Assembly: GCA_037043015.1 (NCBI GenBank)
Contig: CM073326.1
Span: 9,804,345-9,868,344 of the forward strand
Reading direction: 5' to 3'
DNA from: Bryum argenteum
Taxonomy: Eukaryota; Streptophyta; Bryopsida; Bryales; Bryaceae
Length of the DNA: 64,000 bases
How positions within the stretch are numbered: position 1 is the stretch's first letter; each line of letters starts with the position of its first letter. The translations under genes were made by a program, and so were the position numbers. The notes beneath the pieces were generated by a model. That model was not told the origin of the DNA and did not search any database. It was given only the letters and a program-made list of their open reading frames with translations. This document shows positions 1-10,567 of the stretch, piece after piece.

Positions 1-437
1 TTCTCGAAACCTTGCAAGGAGCCTCGTGGCTCTTACAACGAGGATAATGTGAAGAAACGGGAACAGTAGTTGCATTACCAATTGTATTTCCTGTTTTCAA
101 ATATTTCAATTTCGAACTCCAGGATTGTTTGCTCTATGAATGGTTGCTTTTAGGTGCAGTTGCTGATATGTCACACACTGTAGGTGCTTTGGTGGTGAAT
201 GCTTGCTTCTCGCGTGATAGCCTTTCAATACGAAGAGGGTCGGAGAGCTTCGACATTGAAAAGGAGTGTCTGTTGCGCTTGTGTGACGTTTGTCGTGTTT
301 CTGAGACAATCGTGCAAAACTCGTTGAATTCTGGCGTGTCCCATTCTTGGGACCAGACCAACAAGGGCCTGTGAAAGAGGCTTCAGTCATTTCGTTCTTA
401 GTCGGTCTGATATCCTCCAGTCCGGTAGGAATGTTCT

Positions 438-557
438 AAAGCACAACCTCACCCCTGAACGATTGTGGAGTTTTCTTTGACCCCTAAAGTTGTTGCGAGG
501 AGTTTTCCTTTGACCCTTGAAGCTCATATTTGGTACTTTTGACCTGGACATGCTCTC
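438..557 (+). repeat. Dispersed repeat, copy 1
   Basis: This stretch (beginning AAAGCACAACCTCACCC) is clearly similar to 2147-2256 in the same orientation. Both run through an ACGATTGTGG core, two CCTTTGACCC/CCTTTTACCC-like blocks and a GGACATGCTC block. It is probably a fragment of an old transposon; there is no coding content. Confidence 0.6.
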
Positions 558-1327
558 CTTTATTGTCATTCACAGTTATTTCGCTTTTAGTCGGTACGAT
601 CTTTTGCAGTCTTGTAGGAAGGTTCGAACATTAGTACAATTATGGCTTGAGAGAAGTGGGTTTTAGTCAGCTCAGGAGAAGGGAGGTGGTGAATATACCA
701 CCGAGTATTGAGTACACAGCCTCAGGCCTCAATATATGAGGAAAGCCATGAGGAGCTAAGGTGGAGGTACCCATACCCGACAAGTTAAGGTGATTGGCAC
801 AGTACCAGTAAGATTACAAGCTGGGAGAAATTTTTCGAAGGAAGGGAAATAAGGTTCATGAAGAATGAGCATTTTTGGATTTTTTTTTTTTTTTTGCAAA
901 ATTGAAATTACTACAAATTTTTAGGGTGAAAAGTTGATCCAAATGGGTAACCAACATATAGCTTCACCAATAACCGATAACATGAAGAGCAATTCTTGAA
1001 CACAATCTACTAATACCCGTGATAGGAGATCATTATTTTCAGCTAACATTACTCCCTAGTAACTGGAAATAAGGGAACTAAGTAGTAACCTTCATGTGAG
1101 CAAGGAGTGGCCCACAGTCAGTTTACCAATATTAAAAAAAATCGTCCACATTGGGTCATGACATGTGGAACATCCGGGAAGCCTATTTGCTCAGCATGGG
1201 GGCCTCTCGAGTATGGGTACCTCCACCTTACTATGGAGTCTGAGAAATTTGGATCTTTGTATGAGCTAACATGGCACTTGCGAAGTCGTAACAAACTTGT
1301 GTAGACTAGAAAAGTCAACCAAAGTGT

Positions 1328-1482
1328 ACCACCTACTACATGGCACGACATTAGAGGAGTGTGTGAGGGCACTTTGAACCCACTGAATGGCCTTAGATGC
1401 CCCTACCACCTACTACATGTCACAACATCAGAGGAGTGTGTGCGAGGGCACTTTAAACCCATTGGATGGCCTTGAATGCCCC
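1328..1482 (+). repeat. Tandem duplication, about 77 bp x 2
   Basis: Two adjacent copies each begin ACCACCTACTACATG and end in a GCCTT(A/G)(G/A)ATGCCCC block. They differ at scattered positions, so the duplication is not recent. Confidence 0.75.
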
Positions 1483-2146
1483 ACGTCTACCTTGCCCATT
1501 TTACAGCTAAGAGCGTCTCCACTACTTCCTGCGGCATCAAGTACGCCAACTCCAGTTTAACGTGGCATATTGTTCCTATTTACATCTGACACATCACTAT
1601 TCAAGGAATTGATCTCCGTCGTGCAGTCGTGCCATCTTTAGAATAGCGCCGGGGACCCTCGCTTCCTCGACTTAATCCGGTCCCACTTGCCCAAATTTAC
1701 TTGGTGAGCTCCACGTCGAGCTCCTCAGCCTCCCCTTCCCGCCATTCTTACTCACAACTCCTTATGCCAACCTCTCCTCCTCAATCCATGCACATAGTGA
1801 CTTTATCTTTGACCTTGACAACTGCTTACATAGCGTTGATATTTGGGCTACACTAACTTTTCGTTAGCATAGGGCAAGAAATAGAGTTGGTGTCAGAAAA
1901 TGCCGTTGGCACAATTGCGGTGGGCTGTATCATGTCAATCATGCGCCAAAAATACAGTTGGCGTTCCTGAAATGGCTCGTAGTGGAGACGCTCTAATTGC
2001 TTGATGTCATACATGTGAGTAGGGTAATATAAACATAAATCTTGCTTCATGTGAGTTGTTTACTACAAGATAATGCAGATTAATGCACCACAAAGTATAC
2101 CATAGATTGAACATGGTGTACTCATGCATGATTTGAACTAGTAAAA

Positions 2147-2256
2147 AGCAAAACCTCACCCTTAAACGATTGTGGGGTTTTCCTTTTACCCATAAAGTTG
2201 TTGTATGGAGCCTACATTTGGTTGTTTGACTTTGGACATGCTCCCATTTACTTAAT
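2147..2256 (+). repeat. Dispersed repeat, copy 2
   Basis: Direct-orientation partner of 438-557. It has the same order of blocks (AAACCTCACCC, ACGATTGTGG, TTGACTTTGGACATGCTC) but has diverged by substitutions and small gaps. Confidence 0.6.
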
Positions 2257-2597
2257 TTCTTGGCTAAGACCAAAAAACTTACAATACATAAATCCTTGTT
2301 ATGTCTCTCAACCAAGACCTTTCATGTTTCAAGATTCCTCATATTTAAGGAGGTATTCATCCTCAAAGTTCAATAGAGTAGTTAGGGTATGTTAAAATTT
2401 GATGACTTAGAAACTTCAAAACTGCATGAAATAATGAAAATGAATTTTTTTTCAAATCTTCTTTTTACTTCATTGGTAGCTTATGTAGTTGTAGTCTCAA
2501 ACACTCTAGCCTAATGTAAAATTACAACTGCCTTGCCTAAACACTTTATGTATTTATTGGTACATGCCACCACTTTCAAACTCTATGCCGAACAAGT

Positions 2598-2663
2598 GGA
2601 ACCTTGAAGGGTTTAAACAGGAACCTTGAAGGGTTTAAACAGGAACCTTGAAGGGTTTAAACA
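2598..2663 (+). repeat. 22-bp tandem array, three copies
   Basis: Three identical 22-bp units starting GGAACCTTGAAGGG at 2598, 2620 and 2642. The lack of divergence suggests recent slippage. Confidence 0.85.
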
Positions 2664-2680
2664 ATCTTTACTCGCCCTTG

Positions 2681-2822
2681 CACCAACTCATGTTAACACC
2701 TCTCCACCAAAACATAGCCTTAATCCTTGCAGCAAAGCACTATCCACTTTACACCAACTCATGTTAACACCTCTCCACCAAAACATAGCCTTGATCCTTT
2801 CAACGAAGCACTATCCACTTTA
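2681..2822 (+). repeat. 71-bp tandem duplication
   Basis: Two nearly identical units start CACCAACTCATG at 2681 and 2752. Both units stay open in the same short plus-strand frame, but the encoded residues show no recognisable motif. Confidence 0.8.
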
Positions 2823-3186
2823 GGAGCTCTTATTACAATGTTTCTACTCTCCCTTTATTCTAAGCTATGCAAAGAGAAGAGGAGCTCACACTACAACACC
2901 AAGGTATACCTTGAATTTTGTCGAGATGGAAGCGCAAACAGTGCAATTCTCCACAAGGAACACAATAGCTGAAAGACATTCTCCCATTTAGTTGCAAGAA
3001 AGCATGGCCCAATATCCGGCAACCAGGTGAGCTCCTGAACTTCAAACCCTGCGCAAGTGGAACATTGAGTCTAAAGATGCCATAAATGCACAAAAGGATG
3101 AAGAACAGAATACCCGCTAAAAAGGATCCTGAAACAACATAAATTCAACGCTTTACAGTTGAATACATAACGCCACCACTTGGTTT

Positions 3187-3357
3187 AACCATTTCAAATC
3201 AGGCATCATAACATCAACCATTTCAAATCAGGCATCATAACATCAACCATTTCAAATCAGGCATCATAACATCAACCATTTCAAATCAGGCATCATAACA
3301 TCAACCATTTCAAATCAGGCATCATAACATCAACCATTTCAAATCAGGCATCAAACC
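3187..3357 (+). repeat. 29-bp minisatellite, six copies
   Basis: Six head-to-tail copies of a 29-bp unit (AACCATTTCAAATCAGG...) are spaced exactly 29 bp apart. The last copy decays at its 3' end. The array lies about 400 bp beyond the 3' end of the ankyrin gene. There are no unique spacers, so it is not a CRISPR array. Confidence 0.9.
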
Positions 3358-3762
3358 ATCATGACCACGACTTGGTCAAATCATTTCAAATAGGGCGTAC
3401 GGATTGATTTGTGTTTCGAGGAGAAATACATCAAGGTACATGAAATAAAGGCTCAAACACAATCATGTGAGTCGAGGGCTACTGGCTAGAAATTTCGTCC
3501 TAAGATGCTTATTGCATGCCATGAACTTGACGGAGGAGACTAAGCAGCCACGAGAGGATGTGCATATGTGCTCGAAGCTGGCTTCACCTGAAATGTCAGC
3601 CCCCTCGACACAAGCGAAATGAAAATGGGCCAGGTTGGATAAATAAGCCTGATACAGGTCCAAGCCCCCTGAAGGCTGGAAACGAATAAGCAATACAAGA
3701 ACAGGACGCTTGCTTCTTTTTCTAACTGCTATCCTACCATTTGTTTGTTCGTGGAGGTCAAA

Positions 3763-6542
3763 CTACTGAGTGGACTTGCTCAAGACGTCCTGTGACGATG
3801 GCGGTCGATGTAGCGGAGGCTTCTTGGAGTTTTTGTTCTTGCTCTTGCCCCGCTTCTCCCGCACGCGCCGCTTCTTCTCCTCCATGTCCACCCAGCGGTA
3901 GTTTGCAGGGATGATGAATGGGTCCGCCTCTTCCTCCAGCTGCTCCTCCAGGCTGCTCACTGCCGCGCCTCCCTTGCCTGCCGCGCTCCCTCGCATCCAG
4001 AACAGCCATGAGCCTTGCGCTGCCGCTGCGGGCGCTGCCGCGGGTGCCGCTGCGTCCTGGAAATGGCGTGGACTCGAGAGTGGAGTGGAGAATTCCTCAG
4101 TCGGTTTCAGTTCCTCGAACTTCGTGAACGTCACCACCACTCTGATGGTGGGCACCACGGGAATCGCCACCTGCACACGCACACTCGTCACTCAGACCCT
4201 GCTTTTGAGAGGAAATTAATGAGTTGAGTATTATTGGTTCATGATTGGAGTACTGTACCTTCACGGGGAAGGTTCCTGTCGGGAGCTTGGTGGTCAGCAA
4301 CTCCCGTAGCCGACGCACTGCCTTCACTTTGTTAGCGAGAATGTCGAGTAGTGGCAGTAGCTCCTCTGTTTTTAATGGGAAGTCTGGGGTCAGCCACAGA
4401 ATCGGCCTAAGCCCTTTCTTGTATTCGCTTTCTGCTGTGCCTTCAGTGGTCTTGGCTGGAGGATTGCCACCACGGCGAGTTGATTTGCTCTTCACGAGTT
4501 CTCTGGCGCTCGTGGAGTTCCTGCCGCTCTTCATTTCCTTGGATTTTCCCTTCGCACTTCCAGACAAGAGGTCGTCGACGTTCGACGGCCGCCGATCTAC
4601 CGACGGTCGCTGCTCGTACGCTGCGAGTTGGCTGTCTACGGATCGGCGTCCGTCCACCGACTTCCGCTGTTTCACGAGCTTCGGCTGCGAGTCAATAGGA
4701 GGCAATCCATTTGCTGTTGCCTTCCCCTTCCTCTGCGTTGTCTCCGTTGAGCTTGAGTTCCCTGAATCCGACCCCTTATCGCTCAGCACGTCACTCAACT
4801 TCAATAACGATGAGGAGGATGACTCTGGCTTCTTCGATGACTGCGAAGCCCCTGCGTCCCTCTTCACGCTCTTCTTCCCCCACGCGTACCATCGACTCTT
4901 CTTCTCCTCTTTTGAGGAGGACGATGGCAACTCTCCGTGGTTTCCATTCTCCTGCGGCGACCGCCGAAGATGTGAATCGGAATCGTCATCTGGAAACAAG
5001 CCTTCCTCGTTCATGTAATCCTCGTTCATGAAATCGTCTAAGTTGCCATTCTGCAACTCGCACTGATCGTGATCCGGCCTACCTGCACTGCACGGGCGAT
5101 GATCCGCACCCCCGTCTAAATGCTCTGCCTTGAGGGCATTGTCCAACTGCTCCTTCTCCTCTGTTGTGAGCAAGTTGCTGTAATCCTCGTCTGCCTCTGT
5201 GTCTACTCTGTCACTGTCCACTGCAAACAGCTCTTCGTCTGTCATAGCTCCCGGAACTCTCCTAGATCTCACACTCACCTGCACGTCACACCATACCCAC
5301 TCTAAGAACCATAGCCCACTTCCAATGACCGAGCAACCAAATGAACCAGGGGAAAAGCTCGGAAACGCCTTGGGCAGTCAATTAGAGTTCAAGCCGCATA
5401 AGCGTGATGGAAAGGCCCCATGATCAATTTTATTGAATTGATAAAGGTGGCCATGAAAGTAGGTATGGAAAAAGCATTTAAGTCATGGCTGCTGACCTGA
5501 ACGTGGTGCATGTCATACACTTTGGCCTTCCATGCGCCCACCATCTCCGTCTTCTCTTGCCGCCTCCACGACGTTTGAGCAATCAACTCCGCCTCCGTCA
5601 CATCAATGCCTGCATTTCATCGCCATTCACCTCATCACTGCTGCTCGTGGTCGATGCAATAGCACGAATGTTCCACTCAGGTACATGGTGCAAAAATCAC
5701 AAAGCTGCGTCATTTTATAAGGGGGATGAGTTTTACGTACCTGGCCTGTACATGTTGGTTCGCGACATGGCGGCTACCTCCTGTGCGATCTCGGCCTCCG
5801 ACGGCTGCACGCCTGCGCCCTCCAGCGCGTTGGCCACTTCCTTGTCTTTGTGGGTCAGCACGCACAGAGTACCGGGCGCCAGCTTGCCGTCTTCGCTGCC
5901 ATCGCCAAGGAACACGAAGCTCTGGTCCGATCGATGAATGCGGAACCCATCGAACCCGGCCAGAGTCATGTCAGCCCGCAGGTTAGCGCCCCGCTTCCAG
6001 ATCCTGTACGTATCGGAGGGCGCGATGCGGCCAATGAAGGGGATGACGGAACTCTCGAAATGAAACGATATTTCCATGTAGAAATCGCGCATACGATGCA
6101 TGGTGGCCGACAAGCGGGGCAGGCGGCGGCACCACTTGGCCCACGCCATGGGCTGGTAGTGGCGCGTGATGATCACCGCAATGGCCTCCTCGCGGGCGCA
6201 CACTGCCTCCTGCAGCGCGCTCCACCCCTGCTCATTCTGCAAACTCCAGTCCGCGCCCGCGCCCATGAGCATCTCCACGGCGTCCGCGTCGCCCAGCCGC
6301 ACCGCGAGATGCAACGGCGTCTCCCGTCCGGGAACATCACGGCGGTCTATCACTTTAGAAATCTCGTCCGCGCGGTCCTCCGCCGCGATGGACTCGGCCT
6401 CCGTGCGCACCTCGCCAGCCTTCGCCGGACGCGGCAGGCGCGACAGAATCTTCTGCAAACTAATGTGATCTCGTCGCGCCACGGCCGCATGCGCTGGGCT
6501 CTTGTCGTATGCCACCAGCTCCACACCCGAAAGCTGCGCCAT
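3763..6542 (-). CDS. Ankyrin repeat / GPCR-chaperone domain protein (ANKRD13-like)
   Basis: Four exons join in phase: 5741-6542, 5497-5609, 4259-5278 and 3763-4170. All three introns are GT-AG (131, 218 and 88 bp) and the product is 780 residues. Residues 10-130 hold degenerate ankyrin repeats (SPAHAAVARRDH and GRETPLHLAVRLGDADAVEMLM). Residues about 148-215 carry the GPCR-chaperone/ANKRD13 signature (DFYMEISFHFESSVIPFIGR then YRIWKRGANLRADMTLAGFDGF). The family continues through SWRRQEKTEMVGAWKAKVYD in exon 2 and KGLRPILWLTPDFPL late in exon 3. The middle is acidic and Ser-rich with an SVD-R repeat. The C-terminus ends in DPFIIPANYRWVDMEEKKRR and a Lys-rich tail, as in plant homologues. Animal relatives bind ubiquitinated membrane receptors or assist GPCR biogenesis; the plant role is not established. 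The ATG at 6542 is preceded by a GA-rich leader. The gene looks intact; only the product's function is uncertain. Confidence 0.93.
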
Positions 6543-6577
6543 CTCTCTTCACTCTCTGTCTCTCTCTCTCGCTCCAA
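6543..6577 (-). promoter_or_regulatory. GA-repeat 5' leader
   Basis: Immediately upstream of the ankyrin-gene ATG, the transcribed strand is a nearly pure GA tract. GA/CT-rich leaders and GAGA elements are common just upstream of plant start codons. A role in expression here is inference. Confidence 0.45.
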
Positions 6578-6579
6578 CA

Positions 6580-8270
6580 ATTTCTGTTTCAACCCTTCTT
6601 GCCCTGTTTCTCACTCAGCTGCCAACTTGGCGAATCAACCAGTCCCTGCCTTTCCAGCTCCTTTCCACTCGCAACCCTAATCGTGTCACCTGCTCATGAG
6701 CTACTCCAAATCTTTTCGCCCACATGATGAGAACCGCCGCAGCAATCCCCCATCAAAGCCATCGCCCATTATTCTACATGCTACCCTAGAAACCCCAATG
6801 CCATCACGCAACCTCAAGCTCCACTCGAAACGGCCCGGAACGGCCACCAACCCTCGAAACGGCCAAGAGCCCTCCCCACGTCCACAACGCATAGCTCATA
6901 TCATCTGTACTCGTTTGCTCCGTCCCATCAAAGCCGAGCTGCCACCGACTCCAGCATTAGGTCGAGCTCCAAACCCTCCTCAAACGCTTTTAACCGAAGT
7001 CTTCGGGCCCACTAGGCGAAGTCAATGTCAATGTGGCACTTGGTGCAACTCGTCGAAAAGGGCATAGAGAAAGGTATCGCATGAGGGTGTAAGGGCCATG
7101 GCAGGGATGAGGATGAGCCGAGTCGCCGGGTGGGGAGCGTGTCAACGGTGCAATAAATGGAGTGCAGAAAATCCCATTGGGACTGTGGGTGGGGAGGGTG
7201 CGCGTCGACGAGCCAGGCCACGCAGAAAGGCACGGAATGTGAGTGTAAGTGATGTGAGTTGCGGGGGAGTGATACTGCTGGTGCGATGGAGGTGAGGGGA
7301 TTGCGATGCGATGCGATGCAATGGAAATGAGTGCAGCTGCTGGTGCCGCTGCGTCGCCTGCGTGGTTCTCACTGCGAATGAAAGCGTCGCAGGAGCGCCA
7401 TGGCTGGCTTGCACAGTGCAGACAATGAAAGCCTGCTGCTTGCGGCCTGCCTGCCTGGCTGACGAGGGCTGGCAAGCCACTCTCCGCCTGCCTGCCTACT
7501 GCCGCCTGCCAGCCTGCCTGCCGCTCGCGACCCCCCACTGACCGTCTCCGCCGTTGCTCCCTCGCTTTTCACCGTCCTCCCGTCCTCCATCTCCGCCGTT
7601 GCACTCCATACCTCCTTCGTTACATTTTCAAGGCGCTTGTTTACATTTCCGGAGGCCTTATGTTTAAATTTCAAGGTGCCTGTTTGCACTTCCGGAAGCT
7701 TTGTGTTTACTTTTTTGAAGGTGCTTGTTACATTTCAAGCATTTATGTAAATTTGGAGGTGTTTAAAGAAAGACGAATGGAGCTCTACATAGGGTAGCTC
7801 GAATAGAGCGTCAATTTCGTTCCTAATTTTATAATCTATGACCTTTTGAGAATCTGAAAAAATGAAAGTGTTCTTATCTCAAAGGTGTTGTAGTTAGATA
7901 TCACTTTGTCTCATTTTTGTAATTATTTTCTAAAAATTATATATGTGGTGTAGGATTATCAAACCCCCTCGGAGTAAGGATTTTTTAATTTTATTATTAT
8001 TTTGTCGAAATGCACTAAAATTAATTTCTAAAAATGGATTCATATACCCTCACTTTCTTGCTATACCTACATCGCCTCACAATGTATTCCCCGTTTGCTA
8101 TATCTACCCCTCCTATCTTATCATTGCTAATAACTTCTCTTTCAAATTTTTATCTATCTCCTCTTATAATTAAATAGATGTTTATATGGAGATTTTCATG
8201 ATAACAGTAGTTTTATTTATAGTTTTATTTTTATACAAGAAGTAACACAAGGTTATGAATGGTCTTTTGG
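6580..8270. other. Intergenic region upstream of the ankyrin gene
   Basis: The proximal 900 bp are GC-richer and compositionally biased, giving frames rich in Ala, Arg, Gly and Pro with no motif on either strand. At 7300-7530 GCCTGCCTG-type simple repeats generate the apparent open frames. From 7600 to 7760 a degenerate repeat (GGTGCTTGTTTACATTTC-like) recurs about four times. I find no gene; the proximal part is the likely promoter region. Confidence 0.5.
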
Positions 8271-8900
8271 TCACTTGGACAAGGGAATCATCAGAGAGAA
8301 GAGGATAAGAGGAGCCAAGTAAGGTGAGGAGACTCTACAACGCGAGACAATGAGATAGCGGGAGACGATGGGACAATAGGAGAGTAGAAGAACGCAAGAA
8401 GTTAGTGGGAGAGGATGGGACAATAGAACAAAGCGAAACAAAGAAATAATGGAACAACGAAAGACAAGGAGACACTCGGAGACACTCGGAGACAAGGGGA
8501 CAATATAAGATGAGGAGACAAGGAGAGAGTAGGATATGAGGACTAGGGAAAAAACCGACGGTTAGTGTATTATCACCCGATGGATTTAGCTCACTGGCCG
8601 GTCCATTTATGAAACCACCGACTAAAAACCGATGAAAATTACAAATAAATTTCTATTCTCAGTATAAAATAAGAAAATTGCCGGAAGAAATTGTGAAAAC
8701 CCGATAAGGTGTGGGAAATGCCGGTTACTACCGAGTAAAAGTCAAAAAATTCCCCGAACCCTGATGAGGACACGATTAAACAATGTGAGACGAGGGGACA
8801 ACAAAAGACAAGAAAAAAATGGGAGACAAAGAAAGCAACCACAAACAAGGAAAGAGGGAGAGATAAGGAGACGAAAGGAGACTAAGGGACAAGGGGAAAC
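8270..8900. repeat. Purine-rich degenerate repeat tract
   Basis: The plus strand is dominated by GAGACAAGGGGACAA-type words repeated irregularly, including CTCGGAGACA twice in tandem near 8472. A less biased segment at 8540-8760 interrupts the tract. This is low-complexity satellite-like DNA, not coding. Confidence 0.65.
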
Positions 8901-9001
8901 CAATGAATATTGTTCTAATGAAGAGTTAAGTCTTTTCCCATTTATACAAGGAGCCCCACACTAGTTTTTAATAATTACATACATTATTTTTTTGGAAAGC
9001 C

Positions 9002-9121
9002 CTTAATATATGAGGATGTATCGTATTTTTGGGCAAATTTTGAGAGTATATGAGGACATATCGTAGTTTTGGGCAAATTTTGAGAATATATGAGGATGTA
9101 TCATAGTTTGGGGTAGATTTC
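9002..9121 (+). repeat. Tandem array, about 44 bp x 3
   Basis: Three degenerate copies contain ATATATGAGGA(T/C)(G/A)TATC followed by TAGTTTTGGGCAAATTTTGAGA. The third copy is more diverged. Confidence 0.75.
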
Positions 9122-9429
9122 AACATGCATAATTAGTATTCTTAGACCTTTGAGGATGAATATCTTCTAATCTATGAGGAATTGTGGAGCATGAATGGTC
9201 TCGTTGAAAAGATGTGAGAAAACTCTACAATCTTCAAAAAGTCTCAACTTCATACAATCTAATTTAACCCCTAAATTTCCTTGTTGCAAAACCGTGTAAG
9301 TCACAAAATTTGACCTCCCTTCAGATTAAGCTCAAAAAATCTCAATCTAAGCATTATTTAAGAGATTCAACCGTAAGATCTCAAAGTTCACTTGACATTG
9401 TTCTCACATACGAGATTTGAACCATTCAT

Positions 9430-10567
9430 TCTTCCTCATATGTGAGATTATAATGGTCAAAGTTGGCTGAGTTTTTCTCTTGCGGGAACCTCCAAAACCC
9501 ATTTCGGGTTTTAAGGAAAGTTATGATAGGGGTTAAAAGTTGGACCAAAACCTCATCAACCTACATTGTGCACGGGCTCTAACTAATTTGTTATAGTGTG
9601 TGATGTGGGTGTGGACATATTTGCAGGCACACGTGTGAGGGGAGAATGTACCGTACACTCGAAGACTGGCCCAAGACTGGCATTTGAATTCTTATTATTT
9701 TTTTGAAACAATCAATGGTAGTAGTAAACAGTGGTGAAACGAACAGAGCAGACAGACTGCCACTTTCATCTGCGACTTGCAGGAGGGCTTCATAATGACC
9801 ACCCTTGACTCTAAAGTAAGTTAGTGGCGAGGAAGAATTCAAATCGGGAATTTGGTTGCATCGGGATTTACGTCATCATCATGAGGGCAAGGCATCCCAA
9901 GCTTCATACCGCCCATTCCCAAAGCAAGAAAAGCAGTTTGCATTGCATAGAAGCATCTCAAGTCAAGTCTTTGACTCATCTCCTCCTAACTTGTGAGAGG
10001 TCTATTATTGTTGTTTGCCTTTTTACCGTTCAGGACCAAATAAGTATATTGAGTTGAATCATGATGTTAAAATAGAAATGATCACTGGTGAAAGTTTGTA
10101 AATAATGTAAAAGAAATGCTTATAAGGTATGAGCACGGAAACGCAACGCAAGCATTTTCATAGGCGTGCATGTTAGAATCTTGTTTTTATAAAGATTTGA
10201 TCAAAGTATAATTATTCTTAATGTATCCCATGTGTACATCGAGTAGGGTGTTCAATTTATAGGTCAACTTGTATTGGTCACTTCTTAAATTTGTATTTTC
10301 TATTCAAGTGCTTATAAATGTCCTAAAAGTAGAGAAACTTTGTCCTTTTCTATTTGCTAATCCCTAAAAAATAGTGATTCACTCATTCCACCACTCTAAG
10401 TATAGTGAATTCCCTAAATGCACGAAAGTAGTTGTTCATATCTTAAGTTGCCTTAATCCCTAACTCTCCTTAAAACCCGAAACGGGTTTTGGAGGTTCCC
10501 GCAGGAGAAAAAGTCAGCCAACTTTCACCATTATAATCTCGCAAATGAGAAAAAATGAACGGTTCAA
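9430..10567. repeat. Inverted-repeat pair, arms of about 100 bp
   Basis: The left arm (about 9430-9528) and right arm (about 10461-10567) are inverted copies sharing CCCGAAACGGGTTTTGGAGG, GCGGGAACC and a GGTGAAAGTTGGCTGA-like block. The arms are separated by about 930 bp without a gene. This fits the terminal inverted repeats of a small non-autonomous DNA transposon, but I could not define a target-site duplication. Confidence 0.55.

Larger units (their letters stand above)
1..3186. other. Gene-free 5' region with short repeats
   Basis: No reading frame here has recognisable protein motifs, and the short frames on both strands are interleaved and featureless. The stretch does hold several repeats, listed separately: a dispersed pair at 438-557 and 2147-2256, a tandem duplication at 1328-1482, and short tandem arrays at 2598-2663 and 2681-2822. 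I see no RNA gene. Confidence 0.6.

Noticed and set aside
3187..3357. CRISPR-like regular repeat
   Set aside because: Units are directly adjacent without unique spacers, and the genome is eukaryotic. It is a minisatellite.
4245..5018. 257-residue plus-strand open frame
   Set aside because: It lies entirely antisense to exon 3 of the ankyrin gene, whose family motifs are clear. The plus-strand translation is Ser/Phe/Pro-rich without motifs.
5850..6680. 276-residue plus-strand open frame
   Set aside because: Antisense to exon 1 of the ankyrin/GPCR-chaperone gene; composition-driven.
6990..7689. Overlapping minus-strand frames with AGGSRQAGGEW-like sequence
   Set aside because: Generated by GCCTGCCTG-type simple repeats; no conserved domain and competing frames on both strands.
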